Shown piece by piece: positions 1 through 7,202 of a stretch of DNA of 11,660 nucleotides. A program made the position numbers and the translations under genes. Within the stretch, counting starts at the first letter, position 1. Each line of letters starts with the position of its first letter. The stretch comes from an uncultured Flavobacteriales bacterium. Lineage in GTDB: Bacteria; Bacteroidota; Bacteroidia; Flavobacteriales; BACL11. The notes under the pieces are model-generated. The model saw only the letters and a list, made by a program, of their open reading frames with translations, had not been told where the DNA came from and ran no database searches. Location of the stretch: contig CATMIT010000045.1 in assembly GCA_950069165.1 (NCBI GenBank), positions 1 through 11,660 on the forward strand, written 5' to 3'.

Positions 1-262
<262 letters not shown>

Positions 263-283
263 AATTATTATCTTTTATAAATT

Positions 284-319
284 AAAAAAAGCTCCTTTCA
301 AAGATAGAAAGAAGCTTTT
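284..319 (-). terminator. Strong intrinsic terminator between the DUF4295 gene and ftsY
   Basis: On the minus strand a 13-bp stem (319-307 with 299-287, one G-U pair) closes a 7-nt loop. It runs directly into a seven-T tract at 290-284. This has the form of a rho-independent terminator for the rpmG-DUF4295 transcript. It lies about 20 nt before the ftsY start, so ftsY needs read-through or a promoter of its own. Confidence 0.75.
299..306 (-). promoter_or_regulatory. Possible -7 element (TATCTTTG) for ftsY, inside the terminator loop
   Basis: The minus strand reads TATCTTTG, an exact TAnnTTTG match to the Bacteroidota -7 consensus. It covers the loop of the terminator plus one stem base. Transcription from it would start near 292 and leave a leader of about 30 nt before the ftsY ATG at 262. 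No TTG or TTTG is seen at the expected -33 distance, so this is tentative. Confidence 0.3.
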
Positions 320-339
320 AATATTTGCTTTTGCATTTG

Positions 340-492
340 TTATTTCTTTGCAAAAAAATCGTTTACCTTATCTTTGGGTAGTATTTCAGATTTGAATGAA
401 TAAAAACCTTTATCATTCTTTACCATTTTTATAGCCTTTGTAAAAGCTTTTGCCCCTTTTTTCTGCAGAGACGCTATTGTCTTCTTTGCCAT
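340..492 (-). CDS. DUF4295 family small basic protein, probable Bacteroidota-specific ribosomal protein
   Basis: A 50-residue Lys-rich protein starting MAKKTIASLQKKGAKAFTKA, with a conserved-looking centre (IKMVKNDKGFYSFKSEI) and a basic end (DFFAKK). I recognise it as the DUF4295 family, which in Bacteroidota almost always sits between rpmG and ftsY. Its size, charge and place next to bL33 suggest a ribosome component. From memory, a Bacteroidota-specific large-subunit protein (bL38) has been described from ribosome structures and may be this family, but I cannot confirm that here. The start is 6 bp after the rpmG stop, so the two are surely co-transcribed. A terminator follows it. It is a real gene despite its length. 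Confidence 0.88.
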   Translation of the reverse strand: MAKKTIASLQKKGAKAFTKAIKMVKNDKGFYSFKSEILPKDKVNDFFAKK

Positions 493-498
493 TTTCTT

Positions 499-681
499 TT
501 ATTTTATTTCTTTATGAACAGTCATTTTCTTCAAAATCGGATTAAATTTTTTCAATTCCATTCTATCCGGACTGTTCTTTTTATTCTTAGTGGTTATGTA
601 ACGAGAAGTTCCTGGCTTACCACTTGCCTTATGCTCGGTACATTCTAATATTACTTGCACTCTGTTTCCTTTTTTTGCCAT
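499..681 (-). CDS. rpmG: 50S ribosomal protein L33 (bL33)
   Basis: A 60-residue basic protein of the large ribosomal subunit, located near the exit-site side of the 50S particle. It starts MAKKGNRVQVILECTEHK and carries the L33 signature SRYITTKNKKN near residues 26-36, with ELKKFNP after it. Only one cysteine (Cys14) is present. The two CxxC pairs of zinc-binding L33 are absent, so this is the zinc-independent form. It leads a short unit with the DUF4295 gene. The rpmB gene, its usual immediate partner, lies 2.4 kb upstream, on the far side of two envelope genes. A promoter-like motif lies upstream at 706-735. Confidence 0.96.
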   Translation of the reverse strand: MAKKGNRVQVILECTEHKASGKPGTSRYITTKNKKNSPDRMELKKFNPILKKMTVHKEIK

Positions 682-705
682 TTTCTATTAAAATTTATTG
701 GGTTG

Positions 706-735
706 CGAAAATAAGTAAAATATCCGAACGACAAA
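706..735 (-). promoter_or_regulatory. Candidate promoter for rpmG-DUF4295
   Basis: The minus strand has TTTG at 735-732 and TATTTTCG at 713-706, separated by 18 bp. This fits TTTG-N(18-20)-TAnnTTTG with one mismatch in the -7 box. A start about 7 nt downstream would give a leader of 15-20 nt for rpmG. It lies between the M1 peptidase stop and rpmG, which suggests that rpmG is transcribed independently of the peptidase gene. Confidence 0.4.
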
Positions 736-737
736 TA

Positions 738-2390
738 CTATTTTACTTTTTTAACATCTATTAAAAATAACTCTTCTACTATACGGAAATCATGGATGTC
801 AAATTTCCCTAAACCTTCCTCTTTCCAATCATTATTTGGGTAAATCCAAAAATTATCCTTTCCAGTATTTATCAAAATAGGCATATCAAAACTCTCAATC
901 GCTTCCCACCTGTACATCAATGTTATATCTCTACCGTATTTTATTAATTTGTACTCCAACTCAGGAATAGCCACATGTTTTAAATACTGATTGAAGAAAA
1001 CTGTAAAGTCCTTCCCACTTTTGGTATTGATATAATCAATTATTGCTTGCCCATCTACAGTTTGCTGTTTGAAGTCATTAGCAATTCCCATCAATATTTC
1101 AAACCACAATTTATCATCTTCAATTAAAGTTCTGAGCGTATGAAGCATAAGGGATGATTTTTGGTACATATCACCACTTCCTTCTTTATTGACATGATAA
1201 GGTCCAATGATTGGTTTATCATTTCTTATTCTGCTTTTCTGGTTATTTACATACTTTAACATGCTTTCATATCCGTGCATACATTCAACATACAATACTT
1301 CAGAATAAGTACAAAAACCTTCATGTACCCACATATCAGCAATATCATTTGTGGTGATGGAATTGCCCCACCATTCATGTCCACTTTCGTGCACAATAAT
1401 ATAGTCAAAATCAAGTCCTGCAATAAAACTTTTACTACCATTATAGCCCTCTAGATAATTATTCCCATAAGCAATTGCCGATTGATGTTCCATTCCTAAA
1501 TAGGAGGTTTCTACAAGAGCATAACCATCATTCCAAAAAGGATATCTTCCAAAATAATTTTCAAAACATTCCATCATGGGTTTAACCTGCTTAAAATGTT
1601 TCTTTGCTTTTTCCTCATTGTAGCTAAGCACATAATAATCCAAATCCAATGTATCCTCTCCACTAATATATACATCCGAAAAATGAACATAATCACCAAT
1701 ATTAATGCTTACATTATAATTGTTAATAGGGTAGGAAACAAACCACTCGCTTTGATTGAGCCAACAATTCAAATAATTACTCCAAATAGTAGTATCTTTT
1801 CTTAAATTTCCGTTAGCTATTATTTTGTTTGGATATATTGCTGAGCAAATAATTCGCATACTATCTGGCTCATCCGACTGATGATCCTTACAAGGCCACC
1901 AAGTACTTGCCCCTAATCCTTGACAAGATACTCCAATCCAATCTTTTTTATTCTCATCCTTTTCCCAAGAAAAACCACCATCCCAAGGAGGGTTAATAGC
2001 TTCCTTTGGATAGCCACCATACCAAACTTTTATTTTGGCCTGTTCTCCTTTTTTTATGGTTCTAGGAAAATAAACATATACCGCATCAAACTCTCGGTTA
2101 AACTCTAATTCTCCTTCTTCAAATTCGATTAACATTACATCCATATTATTAGCCATATCAATTTGAAAGTAAATAAAATCGGTGGTTGCAGTAAAGTGAA
2201 TTTCATTATAAGAGCGCTCAATGGATTTTTCTGGAATATCAATTATTATAAACAAATCATAAAAAGTAACATCATAGCATGTCCTGATAGGGGTTAGATT
2301 TCCTCTTAAACTATCCTTTCGGCTAAATGGTTGAGAAATTGCAGAAAGTACAGCACAAAAGGTTACAACAAAAAGTGTTAACTTCCTCAT
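738..2390 (-). CDS. Secreted M1 family zinc metallopeptidase (aminopeptidase-like)
   Basis: A 550-residue peptidase of the gluzincin M1 family, expected to remove N-terminal residues from peptides outside the cytoplasm. Residues 1-19 form a signal peptide (MRKLTLFVVTFCAVLSAIS). An N-terminal beta-rich M1 domain follows, then the catalytic domain. The substrate loop is GMEHQ (299-303) where classic aminopeptidase N has GAMEN. The zinc site is complete: HESGH 334-338 and the third ligand Glu357 in VHEGF. Tyr409 (DMYQKSS) fits the transition-state tyrosine. The long C-terminal helical domain of aminopeptidase N is absent and there is no type IX sorting domain at the end. It lies 28 bp after the lipoprotein gene and has a -7-like motif in between. 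Substrate is not readable from sequence. Confidence 0.9.
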   Translation of the reverse strand: MRKLTLFVVTFCAVLSAISQPFSRKDSLRGNLTPIRTCYDVTFYDLFIIIDIPEKSIERSYNEIHFTATTDFIYFQIDMANNMDVMLIEFEEGELEFNREFDAVYVYFPRTIKKGEQAKIKVWYGGYPKEAINPPWDGGFSWEKDENKKDWIGVSCQGLGASTWWPCKDHQSDEPDSMRIICSAIYPNKIIANGNLRKDTTIWSNYLNCWLNQSEWFVSYPINNYNVSINIGDYVHFSDVYISGEDTLDLDYYVLSYNEEKAKKHFKQVKPMMECFENYFGRYPFWNDGYALVETSYLGMEHQSAIAYGNNYLEGYNGSKSFIAGLDFDYIIVHESGHEWWGNSITTNDIADMWVHEGFCTYSEVLYVECMHGYESMLKYVNNQKSRIRNDKPIIGPYHVNKEGSGDMYQKSSLMLHTLRTLIEDDKLWFEILMGIANDFKQQTVDGQAIIDYINTKSGKDFTVFFNQYLKHVAIPELEYKLIKYGRDITLMYRWEAIESFDMPILINTGKDNFWIYPNNDWKEEGLGKFDIHDFRIVEELFLIDVKKVK

Positions 2391-2407
2391 TTGAAAAGTT
2401 TAATTTG

Positions 2408-2415
2408 CAAAGGTA
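2408..2415 (-). promoter_or_regulatory. -7 element (TACCTTTG) for the M1 peptidase gene
   Basis: TACCTTTG on the minus strand is an exact TAnnTTTG match. It sits between the lipoprotein stop and the peptidase start and gives a leader of about 10 nt. The nearest TTG (2443-2441) is 25 bp upstream, further than usual, so the -33 half is weak. The peptidase may be expressed both from here and with the lipoprotein. Confidence 0.4.
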
Positions 2416-2418
2416 CTA

Positions 2419-2967
2419 CTACTTAGAAAGTGTAATATGACAAGTAGAATTAAATGAAACTGGAGGAATACCAGGAATTAAATCAATCTCTCCTGAAAAT
2501 GTTAAATCCATATATCCAGAATTTTCTGATTCTATTTTTCCTGATCCAGAAATTTGAACAGGAATTGGGATTCCTAAACCAAGATCTATCGAAACAGTTT
2601 GCTCAGCAATGGTTATATTGCCAGAATTATCGATTTCTCCAGAGATTTGAGCTCCATTAATATCTATAAACAATGAACCATTCCCTGCACCTTGTACATC
2701 AATAGATTCTGGTAATATGGTATCTAGTGAAATTGGACCAATAATAGGGAGATTGATATCTTCACAATTCGGTGTAATATTCCATGTACCTTGAGCTATA
2801 TCGTAGGCATAAACACAACTACCATCATTAGAGGTTGCAGTAGCATTGTAGTTCATAGCGGTGCTTTCTGTACATCCTTCAATTATTTCTTCTTCTTTCT
2901 TGCAAGAAGAGGTTACCAACAATGAAGATATTATCACAATTATAAATATTTTTGAATAATGTTTCAT
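2419..2967 (-). CDS. Small secreted lipoprotein with a GCTxxxAxNYNxxAxxxDGSC repeat
   Basis: A 182-residue protein of unknown function. A type II signal peptide with lipobox LVTSSC places the lipidated cysteine at residue 22, followed by KKEEE. Residues 31-53 hold one copy of the cysteine-bearing motif GCTxxxAMNYNxxAxxxDGSCVY, common as a repeat in secreted proteins of marine Bacteroidota. Its role is not known to me. The rest (about 58-182) looks like an extracellular beta-sandwich made of short Gly/Ser/Ile-rich strands, with two further cysteines (68 and 176) that could pair. It reads into the M1 peptidase gene 28 bp on, so both products may act at the cell surface. No clear promoter is seen between it and the rpmB terminator. 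Confidence 0.82.
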   Translation of the reverse strand: MKHYSKIFIIVIISSLLVTSSCKKEEEIIEGCTESTAMNYNATATSNDGSCVYAYDIAQGTWNITPNCEDINLPIIGPISLDTILPESIDVQGAGNGSLFIDINGAQISGEIDNSGNITIAEQTVSIDLGLGIPIPVQISGSGKIESENSGYMDLTFSGEIDLIPGIPPVSFNSTCHITLSK

Positions 2968-2994
2968 GGTTTTGTTTTTAAGTTTTTTTAAATA

Positions 2995-3027
2995 AAAAAA
3001 GTTGCCACCTAATATAACAACTTTTTT
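2995..3027 (-). terminator. Terminator after rpmB
   Basis: A 10-bp inverted repeat, AAAAAAGTTG (2995-3004) and CAACTTTTTT (3018-3027), flanks a 13-nt loop. On the minus strand the stem ends in a run of seven T (3000-2994), giving a rho-independent terminator 23 bp after the rpmB stop. The plus strand also ends in T6, so it could stop transcription both ways. It separates rpmB from the lipoprotein gene. Confidence 0.65.
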
Positions 3028-3049
3028 AAATAAATATTTTTTTAATGAC

Positions 3050-3289
3050 TTATATTAGTGTATTGCCATTTGCTTTCGCCTTAGTAAGTACTGCATAAAT
3101 TCCTTTTTTATTGATTGTTCTTAAAGCATTAGCAGAAACCTTTAGTGTAATCCATTTATCCTCTTCAGGAATGTAGAACTTTTTTACATGAAGGTTTGGA
3201 TAAAACTTTCTTTTAGTTCTGTTTTTAGCATGAGAAACATTATTCCCACTCATTACCTTTTTACCTGTTATTTGACAAACTCTTGACAT
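3050..3289 (-). CDS. rpmB: 50S ribosomal protein L28 (bL28)
   Basis: A 79-residue basic large-subunit protein. It starts MSRVCQITGKKVMSGNNVSH, the standard L28 opening, then AKNRTKRKFYPNL and the KWITLKVSANALRTINKKG segment, and is full length for the family. It lies 57 bp after the cinA-like gene and has its own promoter-like motif at 3310-3340. It is followed by a terminator. In most Bacteroidota rpmG comes next. Here a lipoprotein and a peptidase gene intervene. Confidence 0.96.
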   Translation of the reverse strand: MSRVCQITGKKVMSGNNVSHAKNRTKRKFYPNLHVKKFYIPEEDKWITLKVSANALRTINKKGIYAVLTKAKANGNTLI

Positions 3290-3309
3290 TTCTATTGATT
3301 TTTGGGCTG

Positions 3310-3340
3310 CAAATATACTATAAGTTAAATTTGTTAGAAA
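3310..3340 (-). promoter_or_regulatory. Candidate promoter for rpmB
   Basis: The minus strand has TATATTTG at 3317-3310, an exact TAnnTTTG. TTTC lies at 3340-3337, 19 bp upstream and one base from the TTTG -33 box. Spacing is ideal for a Bacteroidota vegetative promoter. A start near 3303 would give rpmB a leader of about 13 nt. Confidence 0.5.
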
Positions 3341-3346
3341 GCTTTT

Positions 3347-3826
3347 TTATTTTTTTATTTCTGATAGTAATATAGTGAATGCTTTGATGCTTGCCTTATT
3401 TACTATTTCTTTTCTTTCTCCTTGAAAAAAACAATCCATAACTTTGGTTTTTTTAGCAGAAGCAAAGGCAATAAAAACCTGACCTACTTTTTCTCCTTTT
3501 GGACCAGCATATCCTGTTGTTGCTAAAGCGAAATCTGTTTGTAATTGTTTTTTTACTCCTTCTGCCATTTGACCAGCAACTTTCTCACTTACAGCAGAAC
3601 CCTTTTCAATATCGGTAGAACTGACACCTAATTGATTTATTTTTACTTCATTGGAATAAGCAATAATACCACCTTTAAAATAATCGGAACTGCTAGCAAC
3701 AGAAGTGATAATAGAAGAAATCTTTCCTCCTGTGCAACTTTCAGCAGTCGATAAGGTTTTATTCTGAGCTTTTAGAATTTCGCCAATCTCTTGAGCAATT
3801 GACTGGTTTTTATCTAAAAGTGTCAT
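3347..3826 (-). CDS. CinA C-terminal domain protein, nicotinamide-nucleotide amidase (PncC-like)
   Basis: A 159-residue stand-alone C-terminal CinA domain. Family members hydrolyse nicotinamide mononucleotide to nicotinate mononucleotide and ammonia in pyridine nucleotide salvage. Visible motifs are TAESCTGG (27-34), whose Ser30 matches the catalytic serine, then GGIIAYSNEVKINQLGV (52-68) with Lys62, and TTGYAGPKGEKVGQVFIAF (103-121). The N-terminal molybdopterin-binding-like domain of full CinA (about 250 residues) is absent. Only 16 bp separate it from the end of the stress protein gene, so the two form an operon reading toward rpmB. A cinA-type gene before rpmB is common in Bacteroidota. 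Activity is inferred from the family. Confidence 0.87.
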   Translation of the reverse strand: MTLLDKNQSIAQEIGEILKAQNKTLSTAESCTGGKISSIITSVASSSDYFKGGIIAYSNEVKINQLGVSSTDIEKGSAVSEKVAGQMAEGVKKQLQTDFALATTGYAGPKGEKVGQVFIAFASAKKTKVMDCFFQGERKEIVNKASIKAFTILLSEIKK

Positions 3827-3842
3827 CTAATTATTTTTCCTA

Positions 3843-4721
3843 TTAATAAGTGAAAGGAGAGGGGACATCTTCTCTTTCGTGAGGTTTTATACTCATTACA
3901 GGAATATCAGATTGATAGATAATCTTTCTGGCTACTGTTCCTAATTTATTAGAGAAAACATCTTCTTGCCTTGTCATAATTAAAATCAAATCCGATTCAA
4001 ATTTTTTCTCATAATCTAAAATGCAACTGACCAAACCTTTTCCTTTTTCTCCTTCCAAAAGTTCAGCAGAACATTCTAAATTAGCATCTGAAATAAACTT
4101 TTTTACTTGATTTAAATTACGAACTAATTTATCTTTTATTTCTTGCTTATCCTTTAATAATACGGAAACCACACGGATAGTAGCACCCCAATAGCGGGCA
4201 TATTCAATGGCTAAAGTTACTTTTTCTTTGGTTCGATTTTCCAAATCGAGCGGCAGAATAATATTGTCACATCCTTTTTTATGGTCTTTTCCTTTTATAG
4301 TAATAACTGGGCAATGCGCTAAACGAACAACCCTTTCTGCATTGGTACCTATTACTTTTTTCATTACTCCTTTAGGAGCTCCATTTGTTCCCATTACAAT
4401 CAAATCTGCATTTACCATTTCAGCCACTTCAATTATTTTTTCATAAACCCGACCTTTAGCTACCATAGTTTCCACATGAATGTCGTACTCAGTAGCATAC
4501 TTTTTTCCTACTTCCACCAATTTATCGTTTACTTTTTGCTGCAATTCATGCGTTTTATCATCTAAAAACAGGGATTCTATCATATTTTGATTCTCAATTA
4601 CTGAAAGTAAAATGATTTCTGATTTCTTAATTTTTGCTAAATTAAAGGCTTGCCCTAGAGCAATCATGGATTGATCAGAAAATCCTATAGGAATTAAAAT
4701 TCTACTAGTTACTATTGACAT
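3843..4721 (-). CDS. Universal stress protein with two tandem UspA domains
   Basis: A 292-residue cytoplasmic protein with two Usp folds, about 5-145 and 150-281. The first opens RILIPIGFSDQS. It carries a nucleotide-loop-like motif, MGTNG followed by GTNAERV and CPVITIKG. The usual ATP motif is G-x2-G-x9-G(S/T), but here ten residues lie between the second Gly and the GT, so ATP binding is uncertain. The second domain (NIILPLDLENRTKEKV, then IPVMSIKP) lacks the glycine motif. Tandem forms usually act as intramolecular dimers in stress and stationary-phase responses. The start at 4721 lies 14 nt or so after the predicted transcription start from the motif at 4743-4771. It leads an operon with the CinA-like gene. 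Confidence 0.9.
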   Translation of the reverse strand: MSIVTSRILIPIGFSDQSMIALGQAFNLAKIKKSEIILLSVIENQNMIESLFLDDKTHELQQKVNDKLVEVGKKYATEYDIHVETMVAKGRVYEKIIEVAEMVNADLIVMGTNGAPKGVMKKVIGTNAERVVRLAHCPVITIKGKDHKKGCDNIILPLDLENRTKEKVTLAIEYARYWGATIRVVSVLLKDKQEIKDKLVRNLNQVKKFISDANLECSAELLEGEKGKGLVSCILDYEKKFESDLILIMTRQEDVFSNKLGTVARKIIYQSDIPVMSIKPHEREDVPSPFTY

Positions 4722-4728
4722 AATTTCT

Positions 4729-4736
4729 TATTTTTG
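4729..4736 (+). promoter_or_regulatory. -7 element (TATTTTTG) for the nucleoside phosphorylase gene
   Basis: An exact TAnnTTTG match 25 bp before the ATG at 4762. No TTG is found 17-20 bp upstream; the nearest is 11 bp away. The -33 half is therefore weak. It faces the opposite promoter at 4743-4771. Confidence 0.4.
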
Positions 4737-4742
4737 ATTTTG

Positions 4743-4771
4743 CAAATTTACTACATTATTTATGAAAGCAA
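4743..4771 (-). promoter_or_regulatory. Promoter for the universal stress protein operon
   Basis: The minus strand has TTG at 4771-4769 and TAAATTTG at 4750-4743 with an 18-bp spacer. This is a full match to TTG-N(17-23)-TAnnTTTG. The -33 box lies inside the first codons of the divergent phosphorylase gene. A start near 4736 leaves a leader of about 14 nt. Confidence 0.55.
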
Positions 4772-5622
4772 TAAAAGATACAGAATTAATACTTACTCCT
4801 GAAAATAAGGTTTATCACTTAAATTTATCGATAGACGATATTGCTGATAATATTATAATTGTTGGCGACCAGTCAAGAGTAAAACAGCTTTCTAAGCATT
4901 TTAGCAGAATAGATTGTGTAATTGAAAATAGAGAATTTGTAACCCATACTGGGGAATATAATGGTAAAAGAATTTCTGTGCTTTCTACGGGAATAGGCAC
5001 AGATAATATTGATATTGTAATGAACGAATTGGATGCTGCTAAAAATATTGATTTAAAAACAAGAACGATTAATACGAATAAAAAATCACTAAATATTATT
5101 CGTCTTGGTACTTCTGGCGCCTTACAAAAGGACATAGAAGTGGATAGTTTTATAATGGCAACACATGGGCTTGGATTTGATGGATTAGCTCATTTTTATA
5201 AATCTGAAAACATTATTGACAGTAAGATGTCAGAAGCATTTGCAAAACACAGCAATTGGCCAAAAAATTTAGCGAATCCTTATATAGTGAGTGCAAGTGA
5301 AAAATTATTATCAAAATTCTCAGAATTCAAAAAAGGGATTACGGCAACTGCCTCTGGTTTTTACGCACCACAAGGTAGAGAGCTAAGAATAAAGCCAGCC
5401 ATTGAAGATTTACATCAAAAGATGAATACTTTTCAGTTTAAAGAAAATAGAATAACTAATTTTGAAATGGAAACTTCAGCCCTTTATTTTTTAGGAAAAT
5501 CCCTGGGACACAATACCCTTACCATTTGTGCGATTATTGGCAACAGAATTACCCAAAAGCAAAGCCAAGACTATAAAAAAACGGTGGATAAATTAATACT
5601 AGCCGTTCTTGAAAAGCTGTAA
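4762..5622 (+). CDS. Nucleoside phosphorylase (uridine phosphorylase-like, PNP/UDP family)
   Basis: A 286-residue cytosolic enzyme of the NP-I family, which splits nucleosides with phosphate into a base and ribose-1-phosphate for salvage. Motifs in order: IIIVGDQSRV (31-40, the phosphate-loop GDxxR), STGIGTDN (75-82), IIRLGTSGAL (112-121) with the RxGTxG phosphate-site motif, and NFEMETSALY (233-242), the MExxA segment that contacts ribose. These point to the uridine phosphorylase branch rather than trimeric PNP, though the base specificity cannot be read from sequence. It is divergent from the stress protein gene (40 bp between start codons). Its stop lies only 8 bp from the stop of rny on the other strand. 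Confidence 0.88.
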   Translation: MKAIKDTELILTPENKVYHLNLSIDDIADNIIIVGDQSRVKQLSKHFSRIDCVIENREFVTHTGEYNGKRISVLSTGIGTDNIDIVMNELDAAKNIDLKTRTINTNKKSLNIIRLGTSGALQKDIEVDSFIMATHGLGFDGLAHFYKSENIIDSKMSEAFAKHSNWPKNLANPYIVSASEKLLSKFSEFKKGITATASGFYAPQGRELRIKPAIEDLHQKMNTFQFKENRITNFEMETSALYFLGKSLGHNTLTICAIIGNRITQKQSQDYKKTVDKLILAVLEKL

Positions 5623-5630
5623 ATCAAAAC

Positions 5631-7160
5631 TTATTTAGCGTAACTGATTGCTCTTGTTTCCCTGATAACGGTAACTTTTACTTGTCCAGGATAAGTCATT
5701 TCATTTTGAATCTTTTCTGAAATTTCAAAAGACAACTTGCTTGCCTCTGTGTCTGTAACTTTCTCGCTTTCCACTACAACCCTTAATTCTCTTCCAGCTT
5801 GTATGGCGTAGGATTTCAACACGCCTGGAAAGCCTAAAGCAGTGTCTTCTAATTCTTTAATTCTACTTATGTAAGAATCCAATTGCTGTCTTCTTGCTCC
5901 TGGCCTTGCTCCTGACACAGCATCACAAACTTGAATAATTGGTGAGATTAAAGAAGTCATTTCTACCTCATCATGGTGGGCGCCAATCGCATTACACACT
6001 TCTGGCTTTTCTCCGTATTTCTCCGCTAATTGCATGCCTAAAATAGCATGGGGAGTTTCTGCATTATCTTCAGGAACTTTTCCAATATCATGCAATAGCC
6101 CTGCTCTTTTTGCCATTTTTACATTAAGACCTAGCTCTGCCGCCATGGTAGCACAAAGGTTAGCGGTTTCTCTGGAATGCTGCAAGAGATTTTGTCCGTA
6201 TGAAGAACGATAACGCATCCTCCCCACCATTCTGATAAGCTCAGGATGAAGACCATGAATTCCTAAATCAATAGTAGTTTTTTTACCTATTTCGATAATC
6301 TCTTGAGATATTTCATTTTCTGTTTTCTTCACTACCTCTTCAATTCTTGCAGGATGTATTCTCCCATCCGTTACTAATTTGTGTAAAGATAGGCGTGCAA
6401 TCTCTCTTCTTACAGGATCAAAACAAGAAATAATAATTGCCTCTGGCGTATCATCAACTACAATATCAACTCCTGTTGCCGCCTCAATAGCCCTTATATT
6501 TCTTCCCTCTCTGCCAATTATTCTTCCTTTAATATCGTCACTTTCAATATTAAAAACCGAAACAGCATTTTCAATGGCTTGTTCTGTTGCGGTTCTTTGA
6601 ATGGTTTGAATTACAATTTTTTTTGCTTCCTGATTAGCTGTTAGTTTTGCTTCCTCAATAGTTTCCTGAATAATGGATAGCGCTTTTGTTTTAGCTTCAT
6701 CTTTTAGAGCTTCCACCAATTGCTCTTTAGCTTCTTCAGCCGAAAGTTTTGAAATGACTTCTAATTGCTCTACTTGTTTTTTGTGTGATTTAGCAAGCTC
6801 CTCTTGTCTTTTTTGAAGGGATTCTTTTTGTTGTGCTAAATCCGTTTTTTGCTGCTCTAATTCTTTGTCTTTTTTGTTTGTTTCTCCAAGTTTTTGAGAG
6901 AGGCTATTCTCCTTATCCTTTATTCTATTCTCAGCCTTTGCAATTTCATTATTCTTATTATTTATACTCTTTTCATGTTCGGATTTTAACTCTAAAAACT
7001 TTTCTTTAGCTTGCAAAAGTTTTTCTTTTTTTATTTGTTCGGCTTCTTTTTTTGCCTCATTTATTATGGTATTCCCCTTGTTTTTTGCCATAGTATTAAA
7101 CACAAAATAGGATAATCCGCTACCAACTAAAAGAGCTCCTATTGCTATTATATATTCCAT
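5631..7160 (-). CDS. rny: Ribonuclease Y
   Basis: A 509-residue membrane-anchored endoribonuclease that starts mRNA decay. Residues 1-22 are a single membrane segment. Residues about 30-170 form a long Lys/Glu/Gln-rich coiled coil, and a KH RNA-binding domain follows with GRIIGREGRN (212-221). The HD domain holds His328 (LLQHSRE), His357-Asp358 (LLHDIGK), His395-His396 (AHHDE) and Asp413 (VCDAVSGARPGARR). The C-terminal part (RELRVVVE to YPGQVKVTVIRETRA) is complete, and length matches the family. No promoter motif is visible between rny and the upstream 6S-like RNA, so it is probably read from the zapA side. The convergent phosphorylase gene leaves no room for a separate terminator downstream. 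Confidence 0.97.
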   Translation of the reverse strand: MEYIIAIGALLVGSGLSYFVFNTMAKNKGNTIINEAKKEAEQIKKEKLLQAKEKFLELKSEHEKSINNKNNEIAKAENRIKDKENSLSQKLGETNKKDKELEQQKTDLAQQKESLQKRQEELAKSHKKQVEQLEVISKLSAEEAKEQLVEALKDEAKTKALSIIQETIEEAKLTANQEAKKIVIQTIQRTATEQAIENAVSVFNIESDDIKGRIIGREGRNIRAIEAATGVDIVVDDTPEAIIISCFDPVRREIARLSLHKLVTDGRIHPARIEEVVKKTENEISQEIIEIGKKTTIDLGIHGLHPELIRMVGRMRYRSSYGQNLLQHSRETANLCATMAAELGLNVKMAKRAGLLHDIGKVPEDNAETPHAILGMQLAEKYGEKPEVCNAIGAHHDEVEMTSLISPIIQVCDAVSGARPGARRQQLDSYISRIKELEDTALGFPGVLKSYAIQAGRELRVVVESEKVTDTEASKLSFEISEKIQNEMTYPGQVKVTVIRETRAISYAK

Positions 7161-7202
7161 TGTTTTTCAGTTTATATTAATAAAAAACCCACACCAACTA
7201 TT

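Noticed and set aside
4815..5135. A 106-codon minus-strand frame inside the phosphorylase gene
   Set aside because: It is antisense to a gene with clear family motifs and has no features of its own. The same applies to the minus frame at 10613-10894.
7161..7202. Riboswitch or separate promoter directly before rny
   Set aside because: Only about 40 bp of A/T-rich sequence with no TAnnTTTG box and no stable fold beyond the 6S-like stem.
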